In this document: one piece after another, positions 36,231-45,363 of the stretch
Position numbering within the stretch: position 1 is the first letter of the stretch
Layout of the letters: each line of letters starts with the position of its first letter
Source of the DNA: Mycobacteriales bacterium
Lineage (GTDB): Bacteria; Actinomycetota; Actinomycetes; Mycobacteriales; SCTD01
NCBI GenBank assembly: GCA_040902655.1
Contig: JBBDWV010000005.1
Location: 1 to 64,000 of the forward strand
DNA: 64,000 nt
Reading direction: 5' to 3'
Notes under the pieces: generated by a model
The model's input: the letters and a program-made list of their open reading frames with translations, nothing else
What the model was told of the DNA's origin: nothing
Databases searched by the model: none
Translations under genes and position numbers: made by a program

Positions 36231-37013
36231 TCAGCCTCCGTTGACGACGAGCGAGCCGAGATGGGTGAAGTGGACGGCCACCCGGCAGCCCGGCTGCACG
36301 GGGACGGCGTCGGTCATGCCGCCGGTGAGGACGATCCAGCCGGGCTCGAGGGCCAGGCCGCGCACGGCCAGCGAGTTGGCCGCCAGCGCCAACGCCTCGG
36401 CCGGGTGACCCTGCACTGCTGCCCCCGTCGCGGAGTCGACGACGCGGCCGTCCACCTCCACCAGGCATCCCTCGAGCGAGAGGTCCAGGCCCTGCGGCGA
36501 CACGCCGACGGGACCCGTGAGATAGCCGCCGGAGGAGGCGTTGTCGGCAACGACGTCCGGCAGCGTGAAGCGGAAGTCGGTGTACCGCGAGTCGATGATC
36601 TCGATGCCGCCGTAGACCGACTCCACCGCGCGCATCGCGGAGGCGGCCGTCACGCCCGGCCCGCTCAGCCGCTCCCCCAGCACGAAGACGATCTCGGGCT
36701 CGGCCCGTGGGTGGATCAGGCGGGACCTCGGTACCGGCGCGCCGGCCGGCAGCACCATCGCGTCGGTGAGCCACGCCGTCAGCGGCGAGGCGACGCCCAT
36801 CCGCTCCTGCTTGGCCCGCGAGGTCAGGCCCAGCTTGACGCCGACCAGGGTTTCGCCCCGGGCGAGCCGGCGCGCGAGCGTCTCGTCCTGTATCCGGTAG
36901 GCGGTGGCCAGGTCGAGCTCCGGCCAGTCGTCCGTGATCGGCTCGCGTTCGGTGTGGGTGTCCTCCGCCTCGAGCAGTGCGCTCGCCGCCCGCGCGATGT
37001 CCCAGCCGCTCAC
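36231..37013 (-). CDS. dmpH: 4-oxalocrotonate decarboxylase
   Basis: 260-residue member of the hydratase/decarboxylase family that decarboxylates 4-oxalocrotonate to 2-hydroxypenta-2,4-dienoate using a divalent metal. The [17 protein letters not shown] segment and [10 protein letters not shown] are typical of decarboxylases, and the metal-binding EPEIVF and EIIDSR blocks are present. GTG 37013 overlaps the aldolase stop by 4 bases (GTGA). Its paralogue at 38967 has the hydratase-type sequence instead. Confidence 0.87.
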   Translation of the reverse strand: MSGWDIARAASALLEAEDTHTEREPITDDWPELDLATAYRIQDETLARRLARGETLVGVKLGLTSRAKQERMGVASPLTAWLTDAMVLPAGAPVPRSRLIHPRAEPEIVFVLGERLSGPGVTAASAMRAVESVYGGIEIIDSRYTDFRFTLPDVVADNASSGGYLTGPVGVSPQGLDLSLEGCLVEVDGRVVDSATGAAVQGHPAEALALAANSLAVRGLALEPGWIVLTGGMTDAVPVQPGCRVAVHFTHLGSLVVNGG

Positions 37014-38074
37014 CGTGCGCCCGCCGCGGCCGGCTGCCGCTCCTTCTCCTGGGCCAGCTGCAGCGCGATGTCGATGATCATGTCCTCCTGGCCGCCGACG
37101 TAGCCGGCCTCGCCCACCCGCTGCAGGATCTCGTGCGCCGGCACGCCGTAGCGTGCGGAGGCGCGCTCGGCGTGCAGCAGGAAGCTGGAGTAGACCCCGG
37201 CGTAGCCCTGCACGATCGACGCCCGGTCCATCCACGGCAGCCGTGGGATGTAGGGACGCACCACGTCCTCCGCCGCCGCCGCCGCTGCCTGCGCGTCCAC
37301 GCCGGTGGCGACGCCGAGCCGGTCGAACACGGCAGCCAGCACCTCCGTCGGGGAGTTGCCGGCTCCGGCACCGAGGGCACACAGCGCGCCGTCGATCTGC
37401 TTGGCACCGGTCTCGTAGGCGAGCACGGAGTTGGCAATCCCGAGCGAGAGGTTCTGGTGCCCGTGGAAGCCGACCTGCACCTCGTCGCCGAGCTCGCGCA
37501 CCAGCGCGGCGACCCGCGCCTGTGCGTCGCCCAGGACCAGGGCGCCGGCGGAGTCGACGACGTAGACGCACTGTGCCCCGGCGTCAGCCATGATCCGGGC
37601 CTGCCGCGCAAGGCTCTCGGGCGGGGTCCGGTGCGCCAGCATCAGGAAGCCGACCGTCTCCATGCCGAGCTCACGGGCGGCCGCGAAGTGCTGGATCGAG
37701 ACATCGGCCTCGGTGCAGTGCGTCGCGACACGGGCGACCGAGGCACCCACTCCATGAGCCTGCTTCAGGTCCTCCACCGTGCCGAGCCCCGGAAGCAGCA
37801 GGACCGCGATACGCGCCTGCCGAGCCTCGTCCACCGCAGCGGCGATGAGCTCGATCTCGCTCTGCCGAGAGAAGCCGTAATTGAAGGACGAACCGCCGAG
37901 GCCGTCCCCGTGGGAGACCTCGACGACCTGCACCCCTGCGCCGTCGAGCGCGGCGACGGTCGCCCGCACCTGCTCCTCGGTGAACTGGTGGGCCATGGCG
38001 TGCGACCCGTCGCGCAGCGTGGAGTCGGTGATCCGCACGTCCGGCAGGACACCCTCCGTGCTGGCGGCGGTCAT
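37010..38074 (-). CDS. dmpG: 4-hydroxy-2-oxovalerate aldolase
   Basis: Class II pyruvate aldolase splitting 4-hydroxy-2-oxovalerate into pyruvate and acetaldehyde. The 354-residue HMGL-like barrel starts with [15 protein letters not shown] (metal Asp and catalytic His/Arg region near 17-31) and has the metal histidines in GFHGHQN near residues 203-209. It forms a channelling complex with acetaldehyde dehydrogenase, whose gene overlaps it by 4 bases upstream. Confidence 0.93.
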   Translation of the reverse strand: MTAASTEGVLPDVRITDSTLRDGSHAMAHQFTEEQVRATVAALDGAGVQVVEVSHGDGLGGSSFNYGFSRQSEIELIAAAVDEARQARIAVLLLPGLGTVEDLKQAHGVGASVARVATHCTEADVSIQHFAAARELGMETVGFLMLAHRTPPESLARQARIMADAGAQCVYVVDSAGALVLGDAQARVAALVRELGDEVQVGFHGHQNLSLGIANSVLAYETGAKQIDGALCALGAGAGNSPTEVLAAVFDRLGVATGVDAQAAAAAAEDVVRPYIPRLPWMDRASIVQGYAGVYSSFLLHAERASARYGVPAHEILQRVGEAGYVGGQEDMIIDIALQLAQEKERQPAAAGAR

Positions 38075-38970
38075 GCGCGCACCAGCTTCGCCTGGGCCAG
38101 CTGCTCACCGACGCGAGCGGCGGCGGCGGTCATGATGTCGAGGTTGCCGGCGTACTCCGGCAGGTAGTCGCCGTTGCCGCGCACCTCGAGGAAGACCGCG
38201 ACCCGCGCGCGGTTGCCCCAGCTCTCGCGCGGCTCGTCGTACTGCGGTTCCGCCCGCAGCGAGTAGCCCGGGACGTACTGCTGCACGGACTCGACCATCT
38301 TCACGATCGAGGCGGTGACGGCGTCGTGGTCGGCATCGGCCGGAATGGCGCAGAAGACGGTGTCCCGCATGATCATCGGCGGCTCCACCGGGTTGAGGAT
38401 GATGACCGCCTTGCCGCGCTCAGCCCCGCCGACCACCTCGATCGCGTGCGACGTGGTGTCGGTGAACTCGTCGATGTTGGCGCGGGTGCCCGGTCCGGCC
38501 GACCGCGAGGCGATGGACGCCACGATCTCGGCGTAGGAGACAGGCACCACGCGGGAGACGGCGTGCACGATCGGGATGGTCGCCTGGCCACCGCAGGTGA
38601 TCATGTTGACGTTCGGTGCGTCCAGGTGCTCCTCGAGGTTGACCGGGGGGCAGACCAGCGGACCGATCATCGCGGGCGTGAGGTCGACGGCCTGGAGACC
38701 GGCCTCGGCGTATCGCGGCGCGTTGGCCAGGTGCGCCTTGGCGCTCGTGGCCTCGAAGACGATCTGCGGCAGGTCCGGGCGCGACAGCAGCCAGTCCACG
38801 CCGCCGGCCGACGCCTCGACGCCTTTTGCGCGGGCCTTCTCCAAGCCGTCCGAGGCCGGGTCGACACCGACCATGTAGGCCACCTCGACCCGCTCGGACC
38901 GCTGCAGCTTCGCCAGCAGATCGGTCCCGATGTTGCCTGGGCCGACGATCGCCGCCAAGACCTTGCTCAT
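38071..38970 (-). CDS. dmpF: Acetaldehyde dehydrogenase (acylating)
   Basis: Converts acetaldehyde, NAD+ and CoA to acetyl-CoA in complex with the aldolase. The 299-residue protein has the Rossmann loop VGPGNIGTD near 9-17 and the catalytic C126 in [14 protein letters not shown] 38970 overlaps the hydratase stop by 4 bases. Second gene of the operon. Confidence 0.94.
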   Translation of the reverse strand: MSKVLAAIVGPGNIGTDLLAKLQRSERVEVAYMVGVDPASDGLEKARAKGVEASAGGVDWLLSRPDLPQIVFEATSAKAHLANAPRYAEAGLQAVDLTPAMIGPLVCPPVNLEEHLDAPNVNMITCGGQATIPIVHAVSRVVPVSYAEIVASIASRSAGPGTRANIDEFTDTTSHAIEVVGGAERGKAVIILNPVEPPMIMRDTVFCAIPADADHDAVTASIVKMVESVQQYVPGYSLRAEPQYDEPRESWGNRARVAVFLEVRGNGDYLPEYAGNLDIMTAAAARVGEQLAQAKLVRA

Positions 38971-39761
38971 GCCGTGTTCCTCTCGAATCGTGCGGTCACC
39001 GTTCCGACGCCGCCGAAGGTTGCCGTCCAGGTGTCGCCCGCCGCCACCGGCTCGGCCGCCGTGACCGAGCCGGGCAGGACGACCTGCCCGGCCCGCAGGG
39101 ACACGCCGTGCGCCCCGACGGTGTTCGCCAGCCAGGCCAGCGAGACCAGCGGCGAACCGAGTACCGCACCACCCGCACCGGTGGCGGCGAGGTCCCCGTT
39201 GCCGAACAGGTTGCAGCCGGCCAGTCTCAGGTCCACGTCACCGAGGCGCACGGGCCGGCTGCCGAGCACGAGCCCCCCGGAGGAGGCGTTGTCGGCGATC
39301 GTGTCGCCGATGCTGATGCGCCAGTCACGGATCCGCGAATCGATGATCTCGAGTGCCGGGAGCACGAAATCCACCGCGGCCGCGGCTGCGGCCAACGTCA
39401 CACCAGGACCGGACAGGTCACGACGCAGGACGAAGGCGATCTCGGGCTCGACCCGCGGTGCAACGAACGCGGCCAGGTCGATCGGCGCGTGCTCGACGTA
39501 GAACATGTCGTCGCGCAGCACCCCGTAGTCGGGCTGGTCGACCTGCATCTGGCGCTGCATCGCCGCCGAGGTCAGGCCGACCTTGTGGCCCTGGAGCACC
39601 CGCCCGGCAGCGGTCCAGGCATCGACCTGCAGCTGCTGGATGGCGTAGGCGTCCTCGAGATCGAGCGCTGGGTAGGTCTCCGTCAGCGGCGGGACAGGCT
39701 GCCGGCTGCCGTAGACGGCGAGCAGCAGCTCGGCCGCGTCGTGGCGGTCCTGCACATCCAT
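38967..39761 (-). CDS. dmpE: 2-oxopent-4-enoate (2-hydroxypentadienoate) hydratase
   Basis: Adds water to 2-hydroxypenta-2,4-dienoate to give 4-hydroxy-2-oxovalerate. The 264-residue protein shares the EPEIAF and EIIDSR metal blocks with its decarboxylase paralogue but has [16 protein letters not shown] and YGVLRDDM, typical of hydratases. ATG 39761 is chosen for GGGGAG upstream; the frame is open 24 codons further. First gene of the lower meta operon, divergent from the IclR gene. Confidence 0.9.
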   Translation of the reverse strand: MDVQDRHDAAELLLAVYGSRQPVPPLTETYPALDLEDAYAIQQLQVDAWTAAGRVLQGHKVGLTSAAMQRQMQVDQPDYGVLRDDMFYVEHAPIDLAAFVAPRVEPEIAFVLRRDLSGPGVTLAAAAAAVDFVLPALEIIDSRIRDWRISIGDTIADNASSGGLVLGSRPVRLGDVDLRLAGCNLFGNGDLAATGAGGAVLGSPLVSLAWLANTVGAHGVSLRAGQVVLPGSVTAAEPVAAGDTWTATFGGVGTVTARFERNTA

Positions 39762-39822
39762 GAACACTCCCCGCTGGTTCGGAGGTTGCATGCTGGCACG
39801 GGTTGACCGAGGATGACGCACG
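39762..39822. promoter_or_regulatory. Divergent meta-operon / iclR control region
   Basis: Only 61 bases separate the two starts, so operon and regulator promoters must overlap here or lie inside coding sequence. TGCATGC with flanking GGTTG...GGGTTG is the only visible symmetric or repeated element; no TTCCGC-type site is present. Confidence 0.4.
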
Positions 39823-40608
39823 ATGCGTTCCATTCAGCGAGACGACGGGGAAAACTCGGTTCTCGGCCGGGCGCTGTCGCTGCTGCACGCCTTCACCCCG
39901 CACGATGCCGACCTGAGTCTGGCCGAGCTGTCCCGGCGCACCGGCATCCCCAAGGCGACGGTGCATCGCCTGGTCGGCGAGCTGGGTCGGTGGGGCATGG
40001 TCGAGCCGGGTCCTGCCGGGGTGCATCTGGGTATGCGGCTGTTCGAGCTGGGCCAGCTCGCGCCGCGTCAGCGCAGCCTGCGCGAGGCGGCGCTGCCGTA
40101 CCTGAACGACCTGCACGAGGCCACCCACGAGACGGTGCATCTGGCAGTGCTGGAGGAGGTGGATGCACCCGAGGTCGTCTACCTGGAAAAGCTCACCGGC
40201 AAGGGTGGACCGGCCCTGCCGTCCCGGGTGGGTGGGCGGATGCCGACCTACTGCACCGCGGTGGGCAAGGCGCTGCTGGCGTTCTCACCTGTGTCCACGG
40301 TCGAGGCGGTGCTGTCCGGCGGGCTGACCCGCCTGACCCCGTACACCATCGCGCTGCCGGCGCTGCTGCACCGCGAGCTCGGCGACATCCGGCGCAGCGG
40401 TGTCGCCTTCGAGCGCGAGGAGTCGACGCCGGGGGTGGTGTGCGTCGCCTGCCCGGTGGTCGCGGCCGACGGAAGCGCACTCGCCGCTGTGTCGATCGCC
40501 GGCTGGTCGAACCGGCTCGACACCGGCCGGGTCGCCTCTGCCGTGCGGACCGCGAGTCTGGCGATCTCACGACAGCTGCGGGCACGTGGGAGCGGACCGG
40601 TCAGCTGA
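39823..40608 (+). CDS. IclR-family transcriptional regulator
   Basis: 261-residue regulator with an N-terminal winged helix-turn-helix (LSLAELSRRTGIPKATVHR near 30-49) and the C-terminal IclR effector domain, including the GRMPTYCTAVGKALLA block and a conserved cysteine pair in VCVACPVV. ATG 39823 has GAGGA about 9 bases upstream. Its divergent position suggests it controls the dmpE-F-G-H-I-C operon in response to an aromatic acid or pathway intermediate; control of pcaHGBLIJ is also possible. Confidence 0.88.
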   Translation: MRSIQRDDGENSVLGRALSLLHAFTPHDADLSLAELSRRTGIPKATVHRLVGELGRWGMVEPGPAGVHLGMRLFELGQLAPRQRSLREAALPYLNDLHEATHETVHLAVLEEVDAPEVVYLEKLTGKGGPALPSRVGGRMPTYCTAVGKALLAFSPVSTVEAVLSGGLTRLTPYTIALPALLHRELGDIRRSGVAFEREESTPGVVCVACPVVAADGSALAAVSIAGWSNRLDTGRVASAVRTASLAISRQLRARGSGPVS

Positions 40609-40629
40609 GGCAGCAGGAACCGGCCGCAG

Positions 40630-41628
40630 CTACAGGTCGAGGACGAGCCGCGAGGACTTCGAGCGGCCCACGCAGATCATCATCGTGTTGCCCTTCTCCT
40701 GCTCCTTCGGGGTCAGGATCGAGTCGTGGTGCTCCGGCACCCCCTCCAGCACCTTGGTCTCGCAGCTGCCGCAGAAGCCGTCCTCGCAGGAGAACAGCAC
40801 GTCGGGCACCGCCTCGCGCACGACGTCCAGCAGCGTGCGGTCCGGCGGGACCGGCAGGACGGCCCCCGTACGCCGCAGCTCGACCTCGAACCCGCCGCTG
40901 ACCGGCTCCGCGGGTCCGGCCGCCGCCGTCCTGGCCGTGCTCTTCGGCGCGCCGAACCGCTCGATCCGCAGGGCTCCGGCCGGCAGCAGTGCTGTGCAGT
41001 GCTCCTCGGCTGCGCGGATCATGCCCTCGGGGCCGCAGCAGTAGACGGCCGTGTCCTGTGGCGTGTCACGCAGGACCGCCTGGAGGTCAAGCAGTCCCTT
41101 CTCCTCCTGCGGCACCAGCTCGACGTTGCCGCCGCCGATGGCCTGCAGCTCATGCACGAAGGCCATCGAGGAGCGGTTGCGCCCGCCGTACACCAGCCGC
41201 CACGGCACCTCACGGCGGCTGACCTCACGCACCATCGCCAGGATCGGCGTGATGCCGATGCCGCCGGCGAGAAACAGGTAGCGCGGCGCGTCCTCCAGCG
41301 CGAAGTGGTTGCGCGGCCCGCGCACCCGGATCGTCCGGCCGACGAGCACGCTGTTGTGCAGCTCCCGCGACCCTCCCCGGCCCGGCTCGGCGAGCAGCAC
41401 AGCGACGCTGTAGCTGCTGCGGTCCCTGGCGTCGCCGAACAGCGAGTACTGGCGCACCAGGCCGGAAGGCGTCTTCACGTTGAGGTGCGCGCCCGGACGC
41501 CAGGGGGGCAGATCGGCGCCACTGGGATCCACCAGCCGCAGCGAGATGACGTTGTGTGCCTCCCAACTCACCTGCTGGACCAGCAGGGTGAGTGCCTGGC
41601 CGAGCGGGTGCTCCACCGGATCCGTCAC
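40630..41628 (-). CDS. Oxygenase reductase with FMN/NAD domains and C-terminal 2Fe-2S ferredoxin
   Basis: 332-residue phthalate-dioxygenase-reductase (class IA) type protein passing electrons from NAD(P)H to the Rieske oxygenase. Order: flavin domain with RQYSLFG near 58-64, nucleotide domain with LAGGIGITPIL near 120-130 and CCGPEGM near 197-203, and a plant-type ferredoxin with cysteines in CEDGFCGSC and ICVGR near the C-terminus. GTG 41628 has GAGG upstream and follows the Gfo/Idh/MocA stop by 4 bases. Last gene of the upper operon that also encodes the Rieske oxygenase. Confidence 0.9.
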   Translation of the reverse strand: MTDPVEHPLGQALTLLVQQVSWEAHNVISLRLVDPSGADLPPWRPGAHLNVKTPSGLVRQYSLFGDARDRSSYSVAVLLAEPGRGGSRELHNSVLVGRTIRVRGPRNHFALEDAPRYLFLAGGIGITPILAMVREVSRREVPWRLVYGGRNRSSMAFVHELQAIGGGNVELVPQEEKGLLDLQAVLRDTPQDTAVYCCGPEGMIRAAEEHCTALLPAGALRIERFGAPKSTARTAAAGPAEPVSGGFEVELRRTGAVLPVPPDRTLLDVVREAVPDVLFSCEDGFCGSCETKVLEGVPEHHDSILTPKEQEKGNTMMICVGRSKSSRLVLDL

Positions 41629-41632
41629 CGCG

Positions 41633-42904
41633 TCATCCTCTCTCTGGGATGGTGGGGGTCAGCGGTCGTGCGCCCGCCGCACGTGCGGCGTGCGCCACGA
41701 CCTGTGGAAGCTCGGGCTGCGGCGGGAGGGGGACCTGGAGGGTCAGCGCGACCTCCTGCCGCTTCGCCGAGGAGGTGAGCAGCGCCTCGCAGACCTCGAG
41801 GTTCGCCAGCCCCCAGGCACCGTCGTGCGTCGCCGGAGCCGTACCGCGGACGGCGTCGACGAGTTCGGTGAGCAGCGCGTGCCGGCCGACCGGCAGGTCC
41901 GTGAGCGGGATCTGTTCGCGGCTGGCGTCGCCGTACACCAGGAGCCCGTCGGGTGCGACCCGCAGGTCCCCGCGCTCGCAGCTGACCAGGACGAGCCCGA
42001 AGAACGGCTGGTGCTCGCCACCGGACAGGATCTCGGCCTGGCGGCTGGCGCCACCGGCTCCCCGCTTGAGCGCGAGCTCCCCGTCGGCGTCGAGGCCGTC
42101 CAGACGCCGGCGCGCCACCGCGTACTCCGTTCCCATCGGCTGGCCGGTCTCGCCGAGGCCGAAGGTCAACTCGTGGCTCGGGAAGTGGTCGTAGCCGCTG
42201 TAGACGGCGGTGGCCGGGGTGCCGTCCTCGAACTCGAGATAGGCCGTGTAGGCGCCGTCCGCGCGACGGGACCGGTCCCAGCACCCGGTCCGACCGCGCA
42301 GGCCGACCAGCATTCCGCCGCCGAGATAGCGGACGATGTCCATGTGGTGGGCAGCCTGCCGGAAGGGCACCCCGCCGCCCTTGGACATGTCCAGCTCGTC
42401 CGGATGCCGGGGGCGGTACATCCAGTCGGTGAAGTACCAGCAGTTGATGCTGGTCAGCGCACCGAGGACACCTGACTCGACGACGGCGCGGATGGCGCGC
42501 ACCGGCGCCTCGAAGCTCTGCGAGTGGCCGACGAGGATCAGCCGGTCGGCCTCCCTCGCCTGGTTCACCATCGCCTCGGCAGCCGCCAACGAGGGCGCCA
42601 TCGGCTTCTCGACGACGACGTGCTTGCCGCCGGTCAGCGCCAGCCGGACGTGCTCGGGATGCAGCTCGGTCGGACTTGCAACGTAGACGGCCTCCACGTC
42701 CGGACACCGCACGAGTTCGTCGACAGTGCCGAACGCCGCTGGTCCGGTGCTGGCGAAGCGGGAGCGGGCCGCGGCATCCGGGTCGGCGCCCGCGACGATC
42801 ACGATCTCGGGGTGCCGCTCCGCGAACGGCAGCACGGCCGCACCTGCCGCGCCGAGCCCGACGACGCCGAGCCTGACCGGCTGGCGTGCGGAAGCGGTCG
42901 TCAC
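41633..42904 (-). CDS. Gfo/Idh/MocA-family dehydrogenase, possible aromatic cis-dihydrodiol dehydrogenase
   Basis: 423-residue NAD(P)-dependent oxidoreductase with the Rossmann loop GVVGLGAAG near 13-21 and the EKPMAPS motif with its catalytic lysine near residue 99; an HHMD-like block (AAHHMDIV) supplies the usual downstream histidine. Phthalate 4,5-cis-dihydrodiol dehydrogenase (Pht4) belongs to this family, and the position between a Rieske oxygenase and its reductase suggests the same job: re-aromatising the dihydrodiol. Most ring-hydroxylation clusters use a short-chain dehydrogenase here. GTG 42904 is tentative. Confidence 0.75.
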   Translation of the reverse strand: MTTASARQPVRLGVVGLGAAGAAVLPFAERHPEIVIVAGADPDAAARSRFASTGPAAFGTVDELVRCPDVEAVYVASPTELHPEHVRLALTGGKHVVVEKPMAPSLAAAEAMVNQAREADRLILVGHSQSFEAPVRAIRAVVESGVLGALTSINCWYFTDWMYRPRHPDELDMSKGGGVPFRQAAHHMDIVRYLGGGMLVGLRGRTGCWDRSRRADGAYTAYLEFEDGTPATAVYSGYDHFPSHELTFGLGETGQPMGTEYAVARRRLDGLDADGELALKRGAGGASRQAEILSGGEHQPFFGLVLVSCERGDLRVAPDGLLVYGDASREQIPLTDLPVGRHALLTELVDAVRGTAPATHDGAWGLANLEVCEALLTSSAKRQEVALTLQVPLPPQPELPQVVAHAARAAGARPLTPTIPERG

Positions 42905-42929
42905 GCCCGCGCCACCCGTCCAGCCCGCA

Positions 42930-43154
42930 CTAGTGGGCCGGCTCGTGCGTCGTCACGCGCTCGGTCGCCTCGATGTCGAAGACGTGCCCGCAGTCGTCGC
43001 ACCAGACGTGGAAGCGGCGCGCGTCTGCCGTCCAGTACTCCTGTACGAAGGCCTGCACGTCCAGCGGCGCACCGCAGTACGGGCAGAAGCGGACCGGCGA
43101 GGTGTCGGCCTCGTCGGCCGTCGACGCCCGGGCCGCGCCGGATCCATCAGTCAT
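42930..43154 (-). CDS. 74-residue zinc-ribbon protein of unknown function
   Basis: Small protein with two CxxC knuckles, C24/C27 (CPYC) and C52/C55 (CDDC), about 27 residues apart, followed by an acidic C-terminus; probably one structural zinc. ATG 43154 with AGAGGA upstream makes it a real gene. It sits between the Rieske oxygenase (26-base gap) and the dehydrogenase (25-base gap). It is not a Rieske ferredoxin (no His pair) and not a typical 2Fe-2S ferredoxin. It could be a small accessory or chaperone subunit. Confidence 0.7.
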   Translation of the reverse strand: MTDGSGAARASTADEADTSPVRFCPYCGAPLDVQAFVQEYWTADARRFHVWCDDCGHVFDIEATERVTTHEPAH

Positions 43155-43180
43155 GGCCTGTCCTCTGCCCGCGCTGCCGG

Positions 43181-44464
43181 TCAGACCGGTGCCGCATCCT
43201 GATCCGGGGCCGCCTCCGGCTGCTGGCTCTTCTCGGCCCGGTCGAACAGCGCGAAGACGTCCTCGATGATCGGGCTGTACCGGGCCTGACCCATCGTGAG
43301 GAACTCGTAACGGAAGCCCGCGCCGGTGCCGAACTTCTTCTTCTCCTGCGGCAGGGTGATGCAGACGTTCTCTGCCTCGTCCCGAACCGTGCCCAGCGGG
43401 TCCTGGCCCTCCTCGACCTTGTCCAGCTGCTCCTGGAACAGCCGGCGCAGCATGATGACACCGAGGTCGGAACGGCCCAGGTGTTCATTCGAGCGATCGG
43501 CGATGGAGCCCTGGCTGGCCCAGGCCATCACGTCCTGCCCGTCGACGAAGTCCACGAGGTGGTTGCCCTGTTCGTCGTACAGCGGCACCTCGAACAGCGG
43601 GATCGACTCCTGGGGCGACACGGTGTACTCGCCGTCCGGCTTGTAGACGTCGTACCAGAAGTGTGAGGTGGTGGTGTCGTCCACCGGGACACGGATCTGG
43701 AACTGGTAGTGCCCGCCGCCGCCGACACGCAGCGTCGCCGGGAAGACCAGCGGGTGGCCGATCTTCCAGTCGTCGTCCTCCTCGGTCATGCCCTCGAGGA
43801 CGCGGCGCTTGATGATGCCGTAGTCGAAGACGTCGAAGGCGATCTTCTCGTGCTTGCGGGCCAGCACCTCGGCCTTCGCCTCGCCGCTGATGCCCCGGAC
43901 GAAGTTCATGTAGTGACCGTGCAGCCACTCGACGTGGTGCGGGTCGACGGAGTTCTCCATGACCTGCAGCCAGTTCATCGGAAGCGTGGCGTGGCCGATG
44001 TCGCGCAGGCAGTTGTCCCAGACGAACAGGTCGAAGTGGGGCAGCAGCGGCGCCGGGTCGGGGCCCATGTAGATGAAGATGAGCCCGCCGAGCTCCTCCG
44101 CCCGGTAGGTGACGGCCTTGATGCGGTCCCTGAACGAGGTGTTGTCCGGCTCGGCCGGCTGCTCGAGGCACTGGCCGTCGGTTCCGTACAGCCAACCGTG
44201 GTAACCGCAGCGGATCCCGTCCGGCTCGACGATGGCGTAGCGCAGCGAGGCCCGGCGGTGCGGGCACTGCGCCTCGATGCAGGCCAGCTCACCGTTGCCG
44301 GTGCGGTAGATGACGATGTTCTCGCCCAGCAGTCGCCGCTGGATCGGCACCTGACCCAGCTCCGAACTCGCCGCGATGGGGTACCAGTACCGGCGCAGCA
44401 GCGTGCCCATCGGCGTACCGGGGCCGACTCGGGTGAGCCGCTCGTTCAACTCGCGTGTCAGCAT
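43181..44464 (-). CDS. Rieske non-haem iron oxygenase, alpha subunit (phthalate-dioxygenase type)
   Basis: 427-residue oxygenase component. Rieske cluster ligands C67, H69, C86 and H89 (CPHR and CGYHGW), then the mononuclear-iron region D174-x2-H177-x4-H182 in a DPHHVEWLH context. The start MLTRELNERL and the early PMGTLLRRYWYP block place it near phthalate 4,5-dioxygenase-like oxygenases, which have no beta subunit; none is found here. ATG 44464. With the one-component reductase two genes below it makes a two-component system. It could dihydroxylate a ring acid or demethylate an aryl ether. Confidence 0.85.
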   Translation of the reverse strand: MLTRELNERLTRVGPGTPMGTLLRRYWYPIAASSELGQVPIQRRLLGENIVIYRTGNGELACIEAQCPHRRASLRYAIVEPDGIRCGYHGWLYGTDGQCLEQPAEPDNTSFRDRIKAVTYRAEELGGLIFIYMGPDPAPLLPHFDLFVWDNCLRDIGHATLPMNWLQVMENSVDPHHVEWLHGHYMNFVRGISGEAKAEVLARKHEKIAFDVFDYGIIKRRVLEGMTEEDDDWKIGHPLVFPATLRVGGGGHYQFQIRVPVDDTTTSHFWYDVYKPDGEYTVSPQESIPLFEVPLYDEQGNHLVDFVDGQDVMAWASQGSIADRSNEHLGRSDLGVIMLRRLFQEQLDKVEEGQDPLGTVRDEAENVCITLPQEKKKFGTGAGFRYEFLTMGQARYSPIIEDVFALFDRAEKSQQPEAAPDQDAAPV

Positions 44465-44511
44465 CTGCTGGCCTCTTTTCTGTGAATTCCGGTGTTCCCC
44501 CACCGAGGGGA

Positions 44512-45363
44512 TCACGCTGCGAAGAAACCGTCTACCTGCCGCTGGAAGTCCTGTGCCCGCTCGATCTGCGTCCAGTGCCCGCATCCCGAGAAAATCACCA
44601 GATCTGCTGTCGGCAGGAGCTTCAGCAGCCGCAGGCTGGTCACCTCGAGCGGGATGATCTGGTCGTCCCGACCGTGCACGAGCAGCGTCGGCGCATGGAT
44701 CTGCGCCAGCTCGACCTCCGACAGCGCCATCGCGTCCAGGTGCCGCTGACGCGGAGCCGCGAACGCTTCCGCGTAGCGCTGCTGCACGTCGGGAACGGCA
44801 CTGGCTTCGTACCGCAGAGTGATGAGCTCCTCGGTGATCAGCCCCTGATCGTAGGCGAACAGGCGCATGATCTCGCGCATGTTGTCGGGCGAGGGTGTGT
44901 AGCCCCACACCCGGTCCAATCCCGGCGTGATGGGGAAGCCGATGCCGACGCTGCCCATGAGCACCATCCGACGGACCCGCTCGGGGTGCCGCGATGCCAG
45001 GGCGAGCGCCAACGCGCCGCCCATCGAGTTGCCGATGACGTCGACGGTGTCCAGACCGGCGGCGTCCAGGAACCCCAGCAGGTGGCGCACCCGGTTCTCG
45101 TGCGAGAGCGCTGTCCCGGCGACCGCACGCGTGTCGCCGAAACCCAGCACGTCCGGCGCGACGAGCCGGTTCCGGTCGCGTACCGGCGAGCGCATCAGCC
45201 CCTGCCAGTTTGCTCGACCGGAGACACCCGGTCCCGAGCCGTGGATCAGCAGGACCGGTCGACCCGTGCCGGATTCCAGGTAGTGGGTGTCGAACCCGTC
45301 GTGCGCGATCCGGCCGGACGCGAGGTCGTCCGGCACCGGCGCCACGGCGGTGCTCTGCGTCAC
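44512..45363 (-). CDS. Meta-cleavage-product hydrolase (alpha/beta-hydrolase)
   Basis: C-C bond hydrolase of 283 residues in the BphD/MhpC/DmpD group, releasing a carboxylic acid and 2-hydroxypenta-2,4-dienoate from a ring-cleavage product. HGSGPGVS oxyanion loop near 41-48, nucleophile S113 in GNSMGG, acid in HGRDDQ and base in GCGHWTQ. GTG 45363 overlaps the LigB-type dioxygenase stop by 4 bases (GTGA), pairing ring cleavage with hydrolysis. Its product enters the dmpE-G-F route encoded at 37-39.8 kb. Confidence 0.87.
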   Translation of the reverse strand: MTQSTAVAPVPDDLASGRIAHDGFDTHYLESGTGRPVLLIHGSGPGVSGRANWQGLMRSPVRDRNRLVAPDVLGFGDTRAVAGTALSHENRVRHLLGFLDAAGLDTVDVIGNSMGGALALALASRHPERVRRMVLMGSVGIGFPITPGLDRVWGYTPSPDNMREIMRLFAYDQGLITEELITLRYEASAVPDVQQRYAEAFAAPRQRHLDAMALSEVELAQIHAPTLLVHGRDDQIIPLEVTSLRLLKLLPTADLVIFSGCGHWTQIERAQDFQRQVDGFFAA

